From positions 46,570-63,740 of the forward strand of contig DIMT01000022.1 in the NCBI GenBank assembly GCA_002425705.1: a stretch of DNA of 17,171 nt, given 5' to 3'. The position numbers and the translations under genes are program-made. The notes under the pieces were generated by a model, which was not told the DNA's origin, did no database searches, and saw only the letters and a list, made by a program, of their open reading frames with translations. Shown here piece by piece: positions 14,300 to 17,171 of this stretch. The stretch comes from Firmicutes bacterium UBA5559 (GTDB lineage: Bacteria; Bacillota; Clostridia; Peptostreptococcales; Anaerovoracaceae). Positions within the stretch are counted from its first letter, which is position 1, and each line of letters begins with the position of its first letter.

Positions 14300-15976
14300 T
14301 TAGAATAACCCGGAAATTTTACCGGATGCATCCACATCGATCTTTTCTGCAGACGGCACCGGAGGCAGACCGGGCATGGTCATGATATCTCCGGTTAAAG
14401 CAACGATAAATCCAGCCCCGGCAGAAATTTTCAGGTTGCGGACGGTGACGGTGAAGTTTTTCGGCGCACCCAGAAGCTTCGGTTCATCTGAGAAGCTGTA
14501 CTGGGTCTTTGCCATACAGATGGGCACATTATTAAATCCAAGCTGTTCCAATTGTTCCAACTGTTTTTTTGCTTGAGGCGCCAACTGGATTCCGTCAGCC
14601 CGGTAGATTTTCTTGGCAATGGCTTCGATTTTTTCTTCAATGGTCATATCCAGGGAATAGGCATATTCGAAAGTGCTTTCCTGTTCTGCAAGTCGAACCA
14701 CTTCCTTAGCCAGCGCTTCTCCTCCGGCACTTCCCTTGCCCCAGACTTCGCTGAGGGCTACATTTACACCAAGCTCTCTGCACCTTTCCTCAATCAGGGC
14801 CAGTTCCCCTTCTGTATCGGTGGGGAATCGGTTGATAGCCACAACAGCCGGCAGTTTGAACACTTTCGTGATATTTTCTACATGCTGAAGCAGATTGGGA
14901 AGGCCAGCTTCCAGGGCAGCCAGATTTTCCTGACCCAGATCGGCCTTTGCCACACCTCCGTGGTGCTTCAGCGCCCGTACCGTTGCTACGATTACTACGG
15001 CAGAGGGACTCAGATCTGCCATGCGGCATTTGATATCCAGGAATTTTTCTGCTCCCAAATCTGCTCCGAAGCCTGCCTCTGTTACCACATAATCTGCAAG
15101 GGACAGGGCCAGTCGGGTGGCCATGATGGAATTGCATCCGTGGGCAATATTGGCAAAAGGGCCTCCATGGATGAAGGCTGGCGTATTTTCCAGGGTCTGG
15201 ACCAAGTTAGGCTTCAGGGCGTCCTTCAGCAGTGCGGCAGCGGCTCCTTGTGCTTTCAGGTCTCCCGCTGTTACCGGCTTGTCGTCGTAGGTGTATCCAA
15301 GGATGATCCGGCTGATTCGTTCCTTCAGGTCAATGATATCTTTGGACAGACAGAGGACTGCCATGATTTCACTGGCAACGGTGATTTCATATCCGTCTTC
15401 CCGGGGAGTTCCGTTGACCTTTCCTCCCAGCCCGTCGACAATAAATCGAAGCTGACGATCGTTCATATCCACACAACGCTTCCAGGTAATCTTCCGGGGA
15501 TCTATCCCCAGGCTGTTTCCCTGATAGATATGGTTGTCCAGCATGGCCGCAATCAGGTTGTTAGCTGCACTGATGGCATGAAGGTCACCGGTAAAATGAA
15601 GATTAATGTCTTCCATTGGTACAACCTGAGCATAACCACCACCTGCTGCACCGCCCTTGACACCAAAAACCGGCCCCAGAGAAGGCTCCCGAAGGGCAAC
15701 TGCCACCTTCTTGCCGATGGCCTTCAGTCCGTCGGACAGTCCGACGGTGGTGGTAGTTTTGCCTTCACCGGCCGGGGTAGGAGTAATGGCTGTGACCAGA
15801 ATCAGTTTTCCATTTTTAGCATCTTTCCGGTCTTTCAGAATGTTGTAGTCGATTTTAGCTTTGTGGTTGCCGTACAGCTCCACATACTTTTCATCGATTC
15901 CGGCATCTTTAGCTACCTGAGTGATGGGGTCCATCTTTGCTTCCTGTGCAATCTGAATATCACTTTTAAATTCCAT
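14300..15976 (-). CDS. fhs: Formate--tetrahydrofolate ligase
   Basis: A full-length 558-residue 10-formyl-THF synthetase; it makes 10-formyl-THF from formate, THF and ATP, or runs in reverse to make ATP in some purine and amino-acid fermenters. The P-loop TPTPAGEGKTTTT is at residues 65-77; other family blocks are REPSLGPVFGVKGGAAGGGYAQ (split here only by its length), LTGDLHAISAANNL-type HFTGDLHAISAANNL, EAGFGADLGAEKF and FVVAL-type FIVALTGDIMTMPGLP at the C-terminus. AGGAG lies 7 bases before the ATG. It has its own promoter and heads the fhs-fchA-folD-larB-larC1 run. A complete CODH/acetyl-CoA synthase set is not present here, so an acetogenic role cannot be claimed. Confidence 0.97.
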   Translation of the reverse strand: MEFKSDIQIAQEAKMDPITQVAKDAGIDEKYVELYGNHKAKIDYNILKDRKDAKNGKLILVTAITPTPAGEGKTTTTVGLSDGLKAIGKKVAVALREPSLGPVFGVKGGAAGGGYAQVVPMEDINLHFTGDLHAISAANNLIAAMLDNHIYQGNSLGIDPRKITWKRCVDMNDRQLRFIVDGLGGKVNGTPREDGYEITVASEIMAVLCLSKDIIDLKERISRIILGYTYDDKPVTAGDLKAQGAAAALLKDALKPNLVQTLENTPAFIHGGPFANIAHGCNSIMATRLALSLADYVVTEAGFGADLGAEKFLDIKCRMADLSPSAVVIVATVRALKHHGGVAKADLGQENLAALEAGLPNLLQHVENITKVFKLPAVVAINRFPTDTEGELALIEERCRELGVNVALSEVWGKGSAGGEALAKEVVRLAEQESTFEYAYSLDMTIEEKIEAIAKKIYRADGIQLAPQAKKQLEQLEQLGFNNVPICMAKTQYSFSDEPKLLGAPKNFTVTVRNLKISAGAGFIVALTGDIMTMPGLPPVPSAEKIDVDASGKISGLF

Positions 15977-15991
15977 CTTTTTTCTCCTATT

Positions 15992-16018
15992 CGTTTCGCA
16001 TTTTGAAACACCGTTTCG
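15992..16018. repeat. Operator-like repeats in the fhs leader
   Basis: Within the predicted fhs leader CGTTTCG occurs at 15992-15998 and again at 16012-16018, exactly 20 bases apart (two helical turns). Between them GAAAC (16005-16009) forms an inverted repeat with the second copy, GAAAC-acc-GTTTC (16005-16017). The arrangement resembles a protein-binding operator downstream of the start site, or a small hairpin; the ligand is unknown. Confidence 0.45.
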
Positions 16019-16036
16019 AATTACTTTATTGAAATA

Positions 16037-16065
16037 ATACTATATGATTTAGCCCTGAAACTCAA
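16037..16065 (-). promoter_or_regulatory. SigA-type promoter of the fhs operon
   Basis: On the minus strand TTGAGT (16065-16060) and TAGTAT (16042-16037) are separated by 17 bases; transcription would start near 16030. The -35 box contains the TGA stop codon of rnhB, so promoter and upstream gene overlap. Confidence 0.7.
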
Positions 16066-16721
16066 GTTAAAAATTGTTTTATAAATGTTTTTCTGTGGAT
16101 CCGGCAGAAGCCGTTTTCCTTTAGCCCTTTATAATGAAGTTCCGTTCCGTATCCCTTATTCCGATCAAAGGCATACTGGGGAAATTGCCGGTGATAGTCC
16201 ATCATCATCCGGTCCCGGGTCACCTTGGCCACAATGGAGGCCGATGCAATGGAAATACTGGTGGCATCTCCCTTGATGATGCCGGTTTGGGGTATTGGAA
16301 TACGGTCCAGCGTCAGGGCATCAATGAGAAGGTGCTGAATCGGATCTTCCAGCTGACCCCGGGCAGATTCATAAGCCAGAACCATGGCTTCCCTGGTGGC
16401 TTCTAAAATATTGATCCGATCGATCTGTTCGTTATCCACAATGCCGATTCCGCAGCAAAGAGCCTTTTCCAAAATGACTTCGCAGAGGCTTTCTCTCTTT
16501 TTCTCGGACAGTTTTTTAGAATCATCCACACCAGGAAGGTAAAAGTCTTCCGGGAGCACCACACAGGCCGCCACCACCGGTCCGGCCAGAGGACCCCGAC
16601 CCACTTCATCCACTCCTCCGATGAGTCGGACGCCTTGGTTTTTCAGCCTTTCCTCATATTCCATCATGCGGAAAAACCGTTCCGCTTCCCGGGCTTCCCG
16701 CTCACTTTTTTTCATCGCCAT
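16062..16721 (-). CDS. rnhB: Ribonuclease HII
   Basis: RNase HII cuts the RNA strand of RNA-DNA hybrids and removes single ribonucleotides from DNA. With the chosen start the protein has 219 residues. The catalytic DEVGRGPLAGP has Asp38 and Glu39, followed by DDSKKLSEKKRE; later blocks LIDALTL, KGDATSISIASASIVAKVTRD and MMMDYHRQFPQYAFDRNKGYGT are all present. A longer frame begins at 16796 but lies wholly inside the end of rbgA; the ATG at 16721 has GGAG 7 bases upstream and gives the usual N-terminal charged helix. A second ATG two codons later is possible. The start overlaps rbgA by 20 bases, and the stop lies in the fhs -35 box. Confidence 0.94.
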   Translation of the reverse strand: MAMKKSEREAREAERFFRMMEYEERLKNQGVRLIGGVDEVGRGPLAGPVVAACVVLPEDFYLPGVDDSKKLSEKKRESLCEVILEKALCCGIGIVDNEQIDRINILEATREAMVLAYESARGQLEDPIQHLLIDALTLDRIPIPQTGIIKGDATSISIASASIVAKVTRDRMMMDYHRQFPQYAFDRNKGYGTELHYKGLKENGFCRIHRKTFIKQFLT

Positions 16722-17171
16722 CTGCTTTCTCCAATGTGATCCGGCCAATCTGACCAGACCGGAATTCATCCAGCACCGTACGGGCCGTCCTTTCATAGTC
16801 GATTCGTTTGCCCGGCAGGATGAATCCCCGGCTTCGGCTGATCTGTTCCATGGTTTCCAGGGGCTCTTCCGATAGCTCTTCCAGCTTGTATCGAACCTTT
16901 AAGAGTTTCGGGTAATCATCCTGAAGCACCCGGATCAGTTCCAGAGCCAGGGTAGGAAGGTCCATGACCTCATCCTTGATGGATCCGCAGAAGGCCAGGT
17001 TCAGCCCGGCTTTGGGATCTTCAAACTTGGGCCATAGGATTCCCGGAGTATCCAACAGCTGCATATCCTGCTGAATCGTGAGCCACTGTTTACCTCTGGT
17101 GACCCCGGGCCGGTCTCCCACCTGGGTGCTTTTCCGGCCGGTCAGACGGTTGATCAGAGAGGATTTTCCCA
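16702..17171 (-). CDS. rbgA: Ribosome biogenesis GTPase RbgA (YlqF), N-terminus cut by window edge
   Basis: The frame is open through the right edge, giving the last ~156 residues of an approximately 280-residue protein. RbgA is a circularly permuted GTPase needed for late assembly of the 50S subunit. The G1 motif GKSSLINRL is right at the edge, followed by GDRPGVTRGKQW (G2 region) and the G3 motif DTPG in LLDTPGILWPKFED; the permuted G4 motif must lie outside the window. The C-terminal part is the ANTAR-like domain, ending in a lysine-rich tail. The GTG at 17121 lies within the GTPase core and is not a start. rnhB begins 20 bases before the end of this gene; the rbgA-rnhB order is common in Firmicutes. 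Confidence 0.93.
   Translation of the reverse strand, partial: GKSSLINRLTGRKSTQVGDRPGVTRGKQWLTIQQDMQLLDTPGILWPKFEDPKAGLNLAFCGSIKDEVMDLPTLALELIRVLQDDYPKLLKVRYKLEELSEEPLETMEQISRSRGFILPGKRIDYERTARTVLDEFRSGQIGRITLEKADGDEKK

Noticed and set aside
14552..16006. Long plus-strand open frame (484 codons) opposite fhs
   Set aside because: It mirrors fhs almost end to end, has no recognisable motif and no ribosome binding site logic; it is a shadow of the codon bias of fhs.

Overview
The window looks like chromosomal housekeeping DNA from an anaerobic, low-to-mid GC Firmicute of the class Clostridia. The pointers are a valine T-box in front of valS-folC, the Fhs/FchA/FolD folate C1 set typical of acetogenic, purinolytic and amino-acid-fermenting clostridia, an rbgA-rnhB pair, strong AGGAGG-type ribosome binding sites and SigA-like promoters. 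I see no mobile element, CRISPR array, rRNA or tRNA gene. Genus cannot be fixed from the sequence.

Layout, left to right. (1) 1-2026, minus: mgtE (Mg2+ channel) followed, one base after its stop, by nnrD (NAD(P)HX dehydratase), which runs off the left edge. (2) 2128-3291, minus: a GT4 glycosyltransferase resembling diacylglycerol glucosyltransferases, with its own promoter. (3) 3459-4995, plus: trxA-ccdA-resA/tlpA-like, a compact thiol electron relay from cytoplasm to outer membrane face, and the only plus-strand genes. (4) 4994-5035: a bidirectional terminator. (5) 5059-11182, minus: a valine T-box leader, then valS, folC, a diacylglycerol-kinase-family lipid kinase and arginase. (6) 11197-16065, minus: promoter, fhs, fchA, folD, larB and a short larC lacking its usual C-terminal part. 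(7) 16062-17171, minus: rbgA (cut by the right edge) and rnhB.

How the genes work together. Fhs, FchA and FolD form a complete route between formate and methylene-THF. FolD lacks the lysine and glutamine normally needed for its cyclohydrolase activity, so FchA next to it probably supplies that step. LarB and LarC1 follow in the same run with gaps of 11 and 16 bases, so nickel-pincer cofactor genes appear to be co-expressed with one-carbon genes. No terminator separates larC1 from the valS T-box, so the T-box may also attenuate read-through from the C1/lar operon. The two -35 boxes at the operon borders lie inside the ends of the upstream genes. The most unusual points are the two-residue change in FolD, the LarC1-only protein, and the possible regulatory fusion of the C1/lar and valS operons.
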